NCBI GenBank assembly: GCA_017415185.1
Contig: JAFQHZ010000022.1
Span: forward strand, 1 to 43,307
DNA length: 43,307 nt
Source: Candidatus Gastranaerophilales bacterium
GTDB lineage: Bacteria; Cyanobacteriota; Vampirovibrionia; Gastranaerophilales; Gastranaerophilaceae
Reading direction: 5' to 3'
Of this stretch, positions 8,924 to 16,289 are shown piece after piece (the stretch's first letter is position 1; each line of letters begins with the position of its first letter). The translations under genes were made by a program, and so were the position numbers. The notes beneath the pieces were generated by a model, which saw only the letters and a list, made by a program, of their open reading frames with translations, did not search any database and had not been told where the DNA came from.

Positions 8924-8995
8924 TTGTGCGAGTTCTTCTTATCGCCAATATATTTACTTTGAAAATTTAAATTTTAAAACTGGAGATGGCGAGAG
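8924..8995. repeat. Direct repeat copy A (duplicate of the tmRNA 3' end)
   Basis: 72 bases identical to 9096-9167 except one T/C difference (8940 versus 9112). Its right end repeats the last 15 bases of the tmRNA gene (minus-strand sense), and the rest repeats the 57 bases downstream of tmRNA. A stem of TAGCAAAA/TTTTGCTA and a TGCTATAAT extended -10 lie just to the left (8884-8914). See findings. Confidence 0.9.
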
Positions 8996-9095
8996 CCTCT
9001 TGTTCGTTCGCGGTTAACGGGTCTTCGGTATTGCTCAACGCAAGCCCTCCAGCCCTCAGCTCACTTACGCTCGAACTCTCGACAAGCCACAGGGC
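8996..9095. other. GC-rich 100-bp insert between tmRNA repeats
   Basis: By my count 58 of 100 bases are G or C, far above the surrounding DNA. It contains a T-arm-like GAGTTCGAGC on the minus strand and ends in a hairpin half: ACAAGCC (from 9083) pairs with GGCTTGT at the start of repeat copy B. No gene is seen. It may be an integration scar, a remnant of an element, or a dispersed small repeat. Confidence 0.6.
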
Positions 9096-9167
9096 TTGTG
9101 CGAGTTCTTCTCATCGCCAATATATTTACTTTGAAAATTTAAATTTTAAAACTGGAGATGGCGAGAG
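9096..9167. repeat. Direct repeat copy B (overlaps tmRNA 3' end)
   Basis: Second copy of the 72-base repeat, offset 172 bases from copy A. Bases 9153-9167 are the authentic tmRNA 3' end; the remainder is its downstream flank. Duplication of a tRNA or tmRNA 3' end is the usual footprint of site-specific integration, though a simple tandem duplication is also possible. Confidence 0.9.
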
Positions 9168-9541
9168 TCGAACTCGCGTCCGAAATGATACCGCAAGGAT
9201 ATCTACATTCATAGGCACTTTTAATTTCAAATTCTAACAGGAAAATTACCACAACCAATTAAAATTCAAAGATATTTTTAAAGAATATCAACTTCATTTG
9301 ACTAAAGCTTGACGCATGTCGCCTAATGAAAACATACGCTGTACTTGCATAATTGACCCGATTAACCGGCAAGTTGGGCTAAGCGAGTGGCTGTTGCTGA
9401 ACTATGCAGCAATTGCTCTTGGAGCAAAATCAGCTTTTACAACGTTATTAGCGTTTATTTTTTTGAAAAGTTTAACAAGTTATTCAGCTTGAAATGCAAC
9501 CCAGACGATAAGCTTCACCTCGTCGAAACCGTTACATCCCC
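9153..9541 (-). ncRNA. ssrA: Transfer-messenger RNA (tmRNA)
   Basis: The minus strand begins GGGGATGTAACGGTTTCGAC, a standard tmRNA 5' end. It ends GTTCGACTCTCGCCATCTCC plus A, so the acceptor stem GGGGATG/CATCTCC forms with a G-U third pair, as in alanine acceptors. CCA is not encoded. The tag frame is about 110 bases in: GCT AAT AAC GTT ... GCA TAG, giving ANNVVKADFAPRAIAA and a stop. Tags beginning ANN and ending AA are typical of the cyanobacterial lineage. With SmpB it rescues stalled ribosomes and marks the product for proteolysis. Length is 389 nt. The 3' end is duplicated downstream (8924-8995). Confidence 0.97.
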
Positions 9542-9568
9542 ATATTTAATTTTCAAAGTGCTTATTTA

Positions 9569-9596
9569 ATTATAACACCATTTTCCTCTGTTTCAA
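9569..9596 (-). promoter_or_regulatory. tmRNA promoter
   Basis: Minus strand TTGAAA (9591-9596), 16 bases, TATAAT (9569-9574). Initiation near 9562 would give a leader of about 20 bases before the mature 5' end at 9541, to be trimmed by RNase P. Confidence 0.8.
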
Positions 9597-9660
9597 GATT
9601 TTGGGCAATTTTATATTGCAAAAAGTTTTTATATTATTAAGGTGTTATAAAGGAGAAAAT

Positions 9661-10479
9661 ATGGATATAAGTTCATTGGGTGCTTATGCGGGCAATTTAA
9701 ATTTCAAAGGTGCAACTGATGTTGCTATGAAAGGCGCAAAAAAATTAATACAAGATTTACCTGCATTGAAATTAAAAAACCCAATGGAAGTTCCATTTGG
9801 CGAATTTTCACAAGTTTTAGAAGAAAATGAAGCCTTAACAAAAGCATATCGAGCGCAACTTGATGCTATTTGTTTTGACGAAAATGGAAATTTGGCTCCT
9901 GAAATAGCAAAATTTTTAGACGAAACAACTTTTGAAATCACAACTGGTGGTTCAAAAGGCGTTCCTATTGAAACAACAATTAAAGATTATTTAAGACAAT
10001 CAATTCATACGCCCGAAGTTGCGCAAGGCACATTATTCCATGGAACCTTAAATCCAAGAAATATTGATAATATCATTGAAAATGGTTTTGATGTTTCAAA
10101 AATTAATTCTGGAAGAACAAAATTGGGACCAGGATTTTATTTTAGTGGCGATTATGGTGCCGCAATGAACTATGGCTGTGTTCTTCAAGCAGATGCAAAG
10201 GGTATTGTTGCAGGAGCAGACAACGCTTTTTATGAAAATGTTGCAAATTCAAAAACCTGCAAACAAGTTGGAGATTTAATCGGTTTGACTCCTGAAGTAT
10301 GCGATGATCCGGAAACTTGTTATAGTTATCCTGCAAAATTGATTAACGAATATTCTAGAAAATTTATTGTTGAAAAATTGGGAATTGATGCTCTAAGAGG
10401 ATGGGGCGGAAACAGCACAGCTGACAATTGCGTTTGTGTTTTAAATCCAAATATTTTAACAAATATCAGACGTGCTTAA
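9661..10479 (+). CDS. ADP-ribosyltransferase-like (PARP-fold) protein
   Basis: 272 residues from the ATG at 9661, which follows AAAGGAGAAAAT; the frame is open further upstream but lacks such a site. It begins M-D-I-S-S-L, with LNFKG at 13-17 matching the N-terminal signature of neighbouring proteins. Residues 124-171 carry the first two motifs of the His-Tyr class of ADP-ribosyltransferases: LFHGT (His127), a helix ending IIENGFD, then GPGFYFSGDYGAAMNY (Tyr160). A strand near the end (NCVCVLNPNIL, 256-265) sits where the third motif is expected, but the usual Glu is not obvious. The product would use NAD+ to modify a target, or be a degenerate binding domain. No signal peptide is visible. 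Family assignment is from motifs only. Confidence 0.65.
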   Translation: MDISSLGAYAGNLNFKGATDVAMKGAKKLIQDLPALKLKNPMEVPFGEFSQVLEENEALTKAYRAQLDAICFDENGNLAPEIAKFLDETTFEITTGGSKGVPIETTIKDYLRQSIHTPEVAQGTLFHGTLNPRNIDNIIENGFDVSKINSGRTKLGPGFYFSGDYGAAMNYGCVLQADAKGIVAGADNAFYENVANSKTCKQVGDLIGLTPEVCDDPETCYSYPAKLINEYSRKFIVEKLGIDALRGWGGNSTADNCVCVLNPNILTNIRRA

Positions 10480-10509
10480 TCTTAAAATTTAATTTAATAA
10501 TTTAAAAAT

Positions 10510-10546
10510 AATGCTATACTTAATTTTAAAAAAGGAGTATAGCATT
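10510..10546 (+). promoter_or_regulatory. Inverted repeat over promoter and start region of thioredoxin-like gene
   Basis: AATGCTATAC (10510-10519) and GTATAGCATT (10537-10546) are a perfect 10-base inverted repeat with a 17-base gap. The left arm holds an extended -10 (TGCTATACT) and the right arm covers the end of the AAAGGAG ribosome-binding site just before the GTG start. It could be a two-site operator or, if transcription starts further upstream, an RNA hairpin restricting translation. Confidence 0.6.
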
Positions 10547-10849
10547 GTGATTATTGAATTAAATAACGAAAATTTTATTAAAGAAACATCAAGTGGCTTG
10601 AAACTTGTTGATTTTTATACGACTTGGTGCAAATTTTGCAACAACCAAAACCCAATTTTAGAAGAGCTGAGCGAAAATGGCATGTGGATTGGAAAATTAG
10701 ATTGTGATAAATATCCTTTAATTGCAAAGAAATTTGGAATATCGGGTTTTCCAAGTTTTATTTTGTTTAAAGACGGGATTGCGTCTGCTCAATTTGCAGG
10801 TTTTCACAATAAAACCCAGATGTTAAATAAACTCACAAGTTATTTATAA
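10547..10849 (+). CDS. Thioredoxin-like protein with WCKFC active site
   Basis: 100 residues from the GTG at 10547, chosen because AAAGGAG lies nine bases upstream and the protein then begins where thioredoxins do. The ATG at 10511 has no such site and lies inside an inverted repeat. The fold signs are present: strand KLVDFYTTWCKFC, helix, LDCDKYPLIAKKFGISGFPSFILF with the cis-Pro motif, and a C-terminal helix. The redox pair is W-C-K-F-C rather than the usual W-C-G-P-C, which should shift its redox potential or partner. No signal peptide is seen, so it is cytosolic. It stands alone after the ADP-ribosyltransferase-like gene. Confidence 0.85.
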   Translation: MIIELNNENFIKETSSGLKLVDFYTTWCKFCNNQNPILEELSENGMWIGKLDCDKYPLIAKKFGISGFPSFILFKDGIASAQFAGFHNKTQMLNKLTSYL

Positions 10850-10868
10850 ATCATTCTTAAGATTGATT

Positions 10869-10925
10869 TTGCCTTAAAGAAAGCATGTGTTATAATCAAT
10901 TTGCAAAAGCAATTTTTCTTTTGCA
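10869..10925 (+). promoter_or_regulatory. Promoter and leader hairpin of the 66-residue gene
   Basis: TTGCCT (10869-10874), 16 bases, then TGT-TATAAT (10888-10896), a strong extended -10. Right at the expected start of the RNA, TGCAAAAG (10902-10909) and CTTTTGCA (10918-10925) form an 8-pair stem, possibly an RNA-stabilising hairpin. Confidence 0.75.
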
Positions 10926-10960
10926 GGAGTTTTGTAAAATTGTGTTGTAAGGAGAAATAA

Positions 10961-11161
10961 ATGATACAAAGATTGTCTCAAAGTTCTTTATCATTCAGAG
11001 CAAATGAATTAGCTTCTCCAAGAGAAGGCTATGATTCTCAAATGGTTAAGAATTCTCAAACTGCACAAAAACAAAATAAAGTTATTGCAAATTTGTTTGC
11101 TCAATTAAGCAATCAAATTCCTATGCAAGGTTCAGCTCAAAAGCTTGATGTAATAGCTTAG
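10961..11161 (+). CDS. Small protein with shared N-terminal signature
   Basis: 66 residues; AAGGAG lies before the ATG. The sequence begins MIQRLSQSSLSFRANEL, where LSFRA (10-14) matches the hydrophobic-[SN]-F-basic motif found near the start of the large proteins at 4741, 6976, 9661 and 18032. The remainder is polar and Gln-rich, with no membrane helix. It has its own strong extended -10 promoter and its own terminator, so it is probably well expressed. Function unknown. It could be a minimal carrier of the signature and useful for working out what the motif does. Confidence 0.75.
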   Translation: MIQRLSQSSLSFRANELASPREGYDSQMVKNSQTAQKQNKVIANLFAQLSNQIPMQGSAQKLDVIA

Positions 11162-11170
11162 ATTGTGTTG

Positions 11171-12124
11171 TTAAAAATTAATTAATTTATGTGCAAAAGT
11201 TTTTATAATTTTTGCACATATTTTTATATTTAAACAAAAAAATACTTTTGTTAGCATTTTAAAATAATTTATTTTGTTATATTTTTCGATTAATTCTTTT
11301 TTGTTTAAAAGAAACATTTTTAAAGTATCAAAGCGCAGTTTTTTATTCCAAGCAATTAATTTTTTTATATAGTTTTCGCTTAAATATTTTTTATTTCCTG
11401 TGCATAAAGTTGTTTGAGAATTGTTATTGTCGTGGTGTCGGTATAAATAATTAACGCTTGTGATGTTTGCAGAACCGCCAATCAAATGCAAAAGCGAAAA
11501 AATGACCTTATCAGCGCCTGTTTTCCAATATTCTTTGTTTGGGTAAAATTTTAAAATATTAAGTGCGCTTTTTCTAAACATAGAAGAACTGCTCGGGTTC
11601 CAGCTCCATAGGCCAAAAGGTTCTTTAACTGGTATAAGTTTAAAATTTTCACTTGTTTTGAACAAATTTTCAATATCAAAATAATTTAAATTTTTTTGCT
11701 CCGTTGTTTTGTATGATGTTATTTCGTTTTTGTCGTTAATTTCACCAAAAGCACAGCTAATTAATGCAAAATTGTGGTTTAAATGAGCATATAAAAGGGT
11801 TTTTAGATAATTAGGCAGCAAAATATCGTCCGCATCAATCATGCAAACAAATTCACCTTGTGAAATTTTCAATCCTTCTTCAAAAGCCAAAAGTTGCCCA
11901 GAATTTTTATTTAAATTAATTATTTTTGTTTTATCATTTTTTATTTCATTGAGAATTTTTGTATTTTGCTCATCAGAATTGTCGTTTACAATGATTATTT
12001 CAAAATTTTGATATGTTTGATTTAAAATTGACGAAACACAATCTAGGATATATTTTCCGAGATTGTAATATGTGATAATTATGGTAATTTTTGGTTCTTT
12101 GATTAAATTTTTGTCAATAATCAT
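11171..12124 (-). CDS. Family 2 glycosyltransferase
   Basis: 317 residues. The GT-A fold is clear: TIIITYYNLGKYI at about 14-26, the NDNSDE strand end at 47-52, and MIDADD with the metal-binding D-x-D at about 97-99. Then come a W-rich acceptor region (GLWSWNPSSSSMFRK) and a positively charged C-terminus. These enzymes move a sugar from a nucleotide donor to a surface glycan or lipid carrier. It stands alone here, not in a glycan cluster, so the acceptor is unknown. There is no clear ribosome-binding site. The 3' end carries the terminator hairpin of the opposing gene within its coding sequence. Confidence 0.88.
   Translation of the reverse strand: MIIDKNLIKEPKITIIITYYNLGKYILDCVSSILNQTYQNFEIIIVNDNSDEQNTKILNEIKNDKTKIINLNKNSGQLLAFEEGLKISQGEFVCMIDADDILLPNYLKTLLYAHLNHNFALISCAFGEINDKNEITSYKTTEQKNLNYFDIENLFKTSENFKLIPVKEPFGLWSWNPSSSSMFRKSALNILKFYPNKEYWKTGADKVIFSLLHLIGGSANITSVNYLYRHHDNNNSQTTLCTGNKKYLSENYIKKLIAWNKKLRFDTLKMFLLNKKELIEKYNKINYFKMLTKVFFCLNIKICAKIIKTFAHKLINF
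11188..11225 (+). terminator. Terminator of the 66-residue gene, inside the opposing gene
   Basis: TATGTGCAAAA (11188-11198) pairs with TTTTGCACATA (11210-11220), followed by TTTTT. It lies within the last codons of the minus-strand glycosyltransferase, so the convergent transcripts overlap. Confidence 0.75.
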
Positions 12125-12175
12125 ATAGCCATTTTATCATATTTAAATTTTTTTAAAAAAAATTTAAAAAAAGAC

Positions 12176-12204
12176 TTGATTATTTTTTTTGTTTTGTATA
12201 TTAT
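12176..12204 (+). promoter_or_regulatory. tRNA-Ala promoter
   Basis: TTGATT (12176-12181), 17 bases, TATTAT (12199-12204), about 27 bases upstream of the mature tRNA 5' end. Confidence 0.7.
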
Positions 12205-12231
12205 CATAATTGTCCTGATTGGATACCCTGT

Positions 12232-12307
12232 GGGGGTTTAGCTCAGCTGGTAGAGCACCTGCTTTGCACGCAGGGGGTCAGGAGTTCGAATCTCCTAACC
12301 TCCACCA
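12232..12307 (+). tRNA. tRNA-Ala (anticodon UGC)
   Basis: 76 nt with CCA encoded. The acceptor GGGGGUU/AACCUCC contains the G3-U70 pair that marks alanine tRNAs. The D-arm is GCTCAGCTGGTAGAGC, the anticodon stem CCTGC/GCAGG has loop TTTGCAC (anticodon TGC), and the T-arm has GTTCGAATC. A single-gene unit with its own promoter and terminator. Confidence 0.98.
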
Positions 12308-12308
12308 T

Positions 12309-12338
12309 AAAAAAGATAACGGAAACGTTATCTTTTTT
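12309..12338 (+). terminator. Terminator after tRNA-Ala
   Basis: GATAACG (12315-12321), GAAA loop, CGTTATC (12326-12332), then TTTTTT; flanking A and T runs extend the stem. Confidence 0.92.
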
Positions 12339-12364
12339 ATTATAAATTTGTTTTAATCTTTGTT

Positions 12365-13900
12365 TTAATCCCAATATTTCCAGCCACGAAGGTAATAATT
12401 TAAAATTTCAGGATTGTTTAAAGTTGAAATTTTGATGTTTTCTTTTTGTATATCTTTTGGAATAACAAATAAATTTTGAATTGTTTTTTCGTCTAAAAAT
12501 TTTGTTTCAATTGAAAGCTTAATATTTTTTTCGTCAATTTTTTTATCAGAAGCCAAAATAAAGCCCCAATCGCCAAAAGAAGGAACATAGGCATGATATG
12601 GTTTTGTATGGTTAAATCCAGCTGCTTTTAAGGAATTATTTATACACCAATATGCTTCAGGAGAAAAATATGGGCTTGTTGCTTGAGTAACCATGATTCC
12701 TTCTTTTGCAAGTTTTTTGCCTGCAATTTTATAAAATTCTTTGCTGTATAGTCGAGCTAAAGAAGAATTGTTTGGGTCTGGCAAATCAACAATAATTACA
12801 TCAAAAAATTCGTTTGTGTTTTCTAAAAATTTAAAAGCGTCTTCGTTTAAAATTTTAACTTTTTCATTCGAAAAGCTTTTGTTGTTGAGTTTTGACATAA
12901 TTGTGTTTTTTGTTGCTAAATCTGTCATTTCTTTATCAAGATCAACAACTGTTATTTTTTTTACTTCTTTATATTTTAAAAGTTCGCGAATAGGAAGCCC
13001 ATCGCCCCCTCCTAAAACCAAAACATTTTCTTTATGTTTTACAAGATTCATTGGAATATGAATTAAAGGTTCGTGATATCGATATTCGTCAATTGTTGAA
13101 AATTGAACATTTCCATCAATAAAAAGTCGAACATCTTCTTTGTTTTTGGTTAAAACCAGTTTTTGATATTTTGTTTGTTTTGAAAAAATTACTTTGTCTT
13201 GATACATTGAATTTTCCAAATAAAAAGAAATTTCCTTTGAAAAAATTGAGAAAACAATCAATAAAGCAAAAATGAAAATCGATTGAATTTTGAGCATTTT
13301 CTTTCTTTTTAAGGTTAGCTTGTCTTTAAACCAAACAAAAGCCAAAATTCCTATTATAAGGTTAATTACCCCTGCAAATAAAGAAGAATTAAAGATTCCT
13401 AAAAATGGCAAAAGTAAAAATGGAAAAGCTAATGATGCCAAAAAAGCGCCAAGATAATCAAGCGAAAGAACATTGGAAATGTTTTCTTTGAGCTTAAAAT
13501 ATTCTTCCATTATTCTTGTCAAAAGCGGAATTTCAAGACCAATAAGCGTTCCTATCGCAATAATTAATAAACACATTATTGGATAATAGCAAAATTGAAT
13601 TGAATAAACATAATATAAAATCGGAACAGACAAACCGCCAATGATGGCAATTAATATTTCGATTAATATAAACCAATAAATTAAATTTTTACTGATAAAT
13701 CTTGAAAGCAAAGTTCCAATGCCCATTGCAGTCATTGTTAAACCAATTGTTATTGAAAATTGAGTTATGCTATCTCCAATAAAATATGATGATACGCTAC
13801 CAATTAAAAGTTCATAAATAATTGTGCAGAAGCCAACTGCAAAAACGCAAAAAAGTAAAATTGAAGCATCTTTTTTAGTCAAAATATTTTTATTTTCCAC
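12365..13900 (-). CDS. Membrane-bound spermidine synthase-like enzyme
   Basis: 511 residues starting at GTG (13900), which overlaps the previous gene by 11 bases; AGGGG lies upstream. The first 220 residues hold about six to seven membrane helices. A soluble aminopropyltransferase domain follows: SKQTKYQKLVL (about 240-250), a substrate loop with DGNVQFSTIDEYRYHEPL, nucleotide site VLGGGDG (295-301), acidic VDLD (319-322) and VDLPDPNN (about 371-378). It should transfer the aminopropyl group from decarboxylated SAM to a polyamine. The membrane fusion suggests substrate handling at the membrane. It is last gene of the PspA-DUF4178-DUF350 operon, a context pointing to an envelope-linked role. 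Confidence 0.9.
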   Translation of the reverse strand: MENKNILTKKDASILLFCVFAVGFCTIIYELLIGSVSSYFIGDSITQFSITIGLTMTAMGIGTLLSRFISKNLIYWFILIEILIAIIGGLSVPILYYVYSIQFCYYPIMCLLIIAIGTLIGLEIPLLTRIMEEYFKLKENISNVLSLDYLGAFLASLAFPFLLLPFLGIFNSSLFAGVINLIIGILAFVWFKDKLTLKRKKMLKIQSIFIFALLIVFSIFSKEISFYLENSMYQDKVIFSKQTKYQKLVLTKNKEDVRLFIDGNVQFSTIDEYRYHEPLIHIPMNLVKHKENVLVLGGGDGLPIRELLKYKEVKKITVVDLDKEMTDLATKNTIMSKLNNKSFSNEKVKILNEDAFKFLENTNEFFDVIIVDLPDPNNSSLARLYSKEFYKIAGKKLAKEGIMVTQATSPYFSPEAYWCINNSLKAAGFNHTKPYHAYVPSFGDWGFILASDKKIDEKNIKLSIETKFLDEKTIQNLFVIPKDIQKENIKISTLNNPEILNYYLRGWKYWD

Positions 13901-14120
13901 CGCTTATCCCCTTGCGAGAAAATCCTGAACCATAGACGCTGTTTTCTCTGACGCTTGGATTATAAGAATAATTATGCCCGCCAAAGTACCAAAAAGAATG
14001 GTGTCCTCTATGATAACCCTTATACCCAGGATAACCTGCTCCTTTAAATGAATCGTTAAAACAGGCAAAATATGTTATTGTTAAAACTAAAATTAATAAT
14101 ATATAACATTTTTTATTCAC
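13890..14120 (-). CDS. Small exported Gly/Tyr/His-rich protein
   Basis: 76 residues from GTG, with GAGGAAA upstream. A hydrophobic N-terminal segment (YILLILVLTITYFAC) is a signal peptide or anchor; the Cys after YFA could be a lipid attachment site, although the lipobox is poor. The rest is rich in Gly, Tyr and His and ends SGFSRKGISGGK. Small Gly-rich exported proteins occur in related PspA/DUF350/polyamine-enzyme loci such as the E. coli yjf locus; any relation is inferred. It lies 14 bases after the preceding gene and overlaps the next. Confidence 0.7.
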   Translation of the reverse strand: MNKKCYILLILVLTITYFACFNDSFKGAGYPGYKGYHRGHHSFWYFGGHNYSYNPSVRENSVYGSGFSRKGISGGK

Positions 14121-14134
14121 AAATTTTTCCTCTA

Positions 14135-14710
14135 TTAATCTTCATATTGAGCGCTTTTTTCTGCTATCCAACTTGCATTTACCGATACAAAACCAATAAT
14201 AACTGTAATTAAAGCGTAAACGCCAAGTATAAAATGCGGTATTCCGCTTGCTTGCTTTTTATAAATCGCAAGAAAAGTTGGTTTTTGTAGGCTATTTGTT
14301 TCTTTTTCAAGGTTTATATAATATTCGCCTGGTTCGTCAAAAGTTAGCTTTGCCCTTAAATCTCCACTTGATTCAGACCAATATCCCTCACTATCATATC
14401 CGCTTTCGTGCCATAATTCTTTATCGAATTCATACAAAGTATCGCCATCTTTAATAACTTCGCCGCTAACATGTGAAAAAGAGTTACTTCCATTGTGCAC
14501 TGCAAAAATCTCATAAATTTGCGGTTTATTTTTGACGATAATCGGACCAAATGTTTCTTTTTGTGCATTTGTGCAGCGCTTAACTGTGATTTTTATTGAA
14601 TCAAGATACATAGAAGTTGCAAAGCAAAGAATTGCAAAAACACATATAATTATTAATAAATTATTATAAAATGCTATATTTCTTAATTTTTGTTTTGGGT
14701 CTAATATCAT
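14135..14710 (-). CDS. Two-helix membrane protein with external beta domain
   Basis: 191 residues. One helix near the N-terminus (about 14-33) and one near the C-terminus (about 162-182) enclose a polar domain ending FDEPGEYYINLEKE, typical of an immunoglobulin-like or jelly-roll beta fold, probably on the outer face. No named family is recognised with certainty. It lies nine bases after DUF350 and 14 bases before the small Gly-rich gene, inside the PspA-polyamine operon, so a part in the same envelope function is likely. Confidence 0.7.
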   Translation of the reverse strand: MILDPKQKLRNIAFYNNLLIIICVFAILCFATSMYLDSIKITVKRCTNAQKETFGPIIVKNKPQIYEIFAVHNGSNSFSHVSGEVIKDGDTLYEFDKELWHESGYDSEGYWSESSGDLRAKLTFDEPGEYYINLEKETNSLQKPTFLAIYKKQASGIPHFILGVYALITVIIGFVSVNASWIAEKSAQYED

Positions 14711-14719
14711 AAAAACTTT

Positions 14720-15589
14720 CTAAATAATACTTGTAAAATCAACCATAAAGAAAATTAGAATTGCAAAACAAACAATCACAAAGGCTTCGCCAAGTCCTGC
14801 TGCAATGTTGTTGTTTTTTATTTCTCTTGCAATGTTAATATTTTTAGAAATGATTCTATCAAGTATAATTCTCACAAATGGCAATAATAATAAAATTGCG
14901 CAAAGATCAACAGCATAAGTTCTAATATTTTGCGCAATTTCGCCCATATCGCCAATTGATGCTTTCATTAAAATTATTCCGATTGCAATAATATGACCGG
15001 CAAGCGAAATTCCAACAGAAGCGTTGTCGTTTTCAATTTCTTTTAAAAGAGAATATGGTGTTAATTTGTTGTGTATTTTTGCAAAAATAATTAAAAAAAT
15101 CATTCCTAAAAAATAATATGAAAGTGTTGCAATTAATTCATATAATTTTCCATTGGGGTTTAAAGTTTCTCCGTAAACACAAGCTGAAATTATCAAGCCA
15201 CAAGCAAGATAAATTCCAAAATATACTGCTGCTGTTCCAAGGTTTCTATCTCTTGTGATTTCAAGAACATTGTTGAATTTGTGAAGAATTGCTTTTTCAA
15301 CAATAAAACCAGAAAATAGCATTAAAAATATTCCTAAAAAAGCATAGAATATATAATAACCATATTCGCACCAAAAAGCCTTTTGTGTATCAGGACCAAT
15401 GAATGCACCTGCCAATATTGCGCAATTTCCAAGTAAAAAACCGCAATATGGAATAATTCCCATTGGGTTTTCGCTTCTAATTTCTTTATACATATCATAT
15501 TTTAAAAATTTCAAATAAAGCCATTTGCCAATTATTAAAATAAGACAAGATGTTATAAGATAAATTAAACTTATAGTAATATTATTCAT
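14720..15589 (-). CDS. DUF350 membrane protein
   Basis: 289 residues from the ATG at 15589, which has GGAG six bases upstream and overlaps the DUF4178 stop by 8 bases; the longer TTG start at 15616 is less likely. There are about eight hydrophobic helices arranged as two repeats of a four-helix unit with small and acidic residues (for example FLLGNCAILAGAFIGP and IISACVYGETLNP). This is the layout of the DUF350 (UPF0719) family, commonly linked to PspA homologues and polyamine or ATP-grasp enzymes. The molecular function of DUF350 is not established. Confidence 0.8.
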   Translation of the reverse strand: MNNITISLIYLITSCLILIIGKWLYLKFLKYDMYKEIRSENPMGIIPYCGFLLGNCAILAGAFIGPDTQKAFWCEYGYYIFYAFLGIFLMLFSGFIVEKAILHKFNNVLEITRDRNLGTAAVYFGIYLACGLIISACVYGETLNPNGKLYELIATLSYYFLGMIFLIIFAKIHNKLTPYSLLKEIENDNASVGISLAGHIIAIGIILMKASIGDMGEIAQNIRTYAVDLCAILLLLPFVRIILDRIISKNINIAREIKNNNIAAGLGEAFVIVCFAILIFFMVDFTSII

Positions 15590-16286
15590 TTTCTTCTCCG
15601 CCGTTTGAATAAACAATTATTGTAGAAGGACTAATAATTTTAGAAAGAGAATATTCCATATCGGCTCTTCCTTCTGGATTGTTCCATTTTTCAACAGAAA
15701 CGATATAATCTTTGTATTTGAAATCCCAATAATAAAATTTTTCTTTTCTTTTGGTATCGCAATATTTGTAAAAATTTGCTTCTCCTGAATCTTCGTAAAT
15801 ATAGGTGTTGCCTTTGTAGCTTAAGTTGCCTGATTCATTTTCGTCTATATATTCAAGTGAATTAGAAAATTTTAATTCAGATTGAGATAATTTTTCTAAT
15901 AATACCGAAATAACAAGTGAATCATCGTCATCAACTTCAACCCAAAACTTTTCGCCTTTTGAATCAATGCATTCTAATTCAAACCAGCTGTAATCTCCTT
16001 GAGTATAAACATGTTTATGATTTACCTTTAAATCCAGTGAATCAATATATCCATCAAGATGGGTGATTTTAATTACTCCTCCTTGTTTAACATTTTGAAT
16101 TATTAATGCTTTTTCGTCGTAAGCGTTGATGTTGTGTTTTGATAATTCATAATTTCTTTTGATTAGGAAGAATAAAAAAAGCGCTCCAATTACCAACAAG
16201 AAAAAGGAAAGTTCTGAATTTACCAAAAGGACAAATGCGTTTGATACAATAAACAAACATGCTATTACTATAATTATGATATTCAT
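15582..16286 (-). CDS. DUF4178-like membrane-anchored protein
   Basis: 234 residues. Two N-terminal hydrophobic segments (about 2-20 and 27-42) are followed by a cytoplasmic or external domain with the DUF4178 pattern: Y-S-W-F-E-L-E-C-I-D, KFWVEVDDDD, then a second half with YKGNTYIYEDSGEANFYKY and YYWDF. It starts three bases after the PspA stop and overlaps the DUF350 start. DUF4178 proteins recur next to PspA, DUF350 and spermidine-synthase homologues; their biochemistry is unknown. The family call is from pattern and context. Confidence 0.75.
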   Translation of the reverse strand: MNIIIIVIACLFIVSNAFVLLVNSELSFFLLVIGALFLFFLIKRNYELSKHNINAYDEKALIIQNVKQGGVIKITHLDGYIDSLDLKVNHKHVYTQGDYSWFELECIDSKGEKFWVEVDDDDSLVISVLLEKLSQSELKFSNSLEYIDENESGNLSYKGNTYIYEDSGEANFYKYCDTKRKEKFYYWDFKYKDYIVSVEKWNNPEGRADMEYSLSKIISPSTIIVYSNGGEENE

Positions 16287-16289
16287 TAA

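Noticed and set aside
8986-9237. 83-codon frame across the tmRNA repeats
   Set aside because: It crosses repeat copy B and the tmRNA 3' end, so it is a chance frame in a GC-rich insert.
9661-10479. Longer start at 9601 for the ADP-ribosyltransferase-like gene
   Set aside because: TTG without a ribosome-binding site; the ATG at 9661 has AAAGGAG and matches the N-terminal signature.
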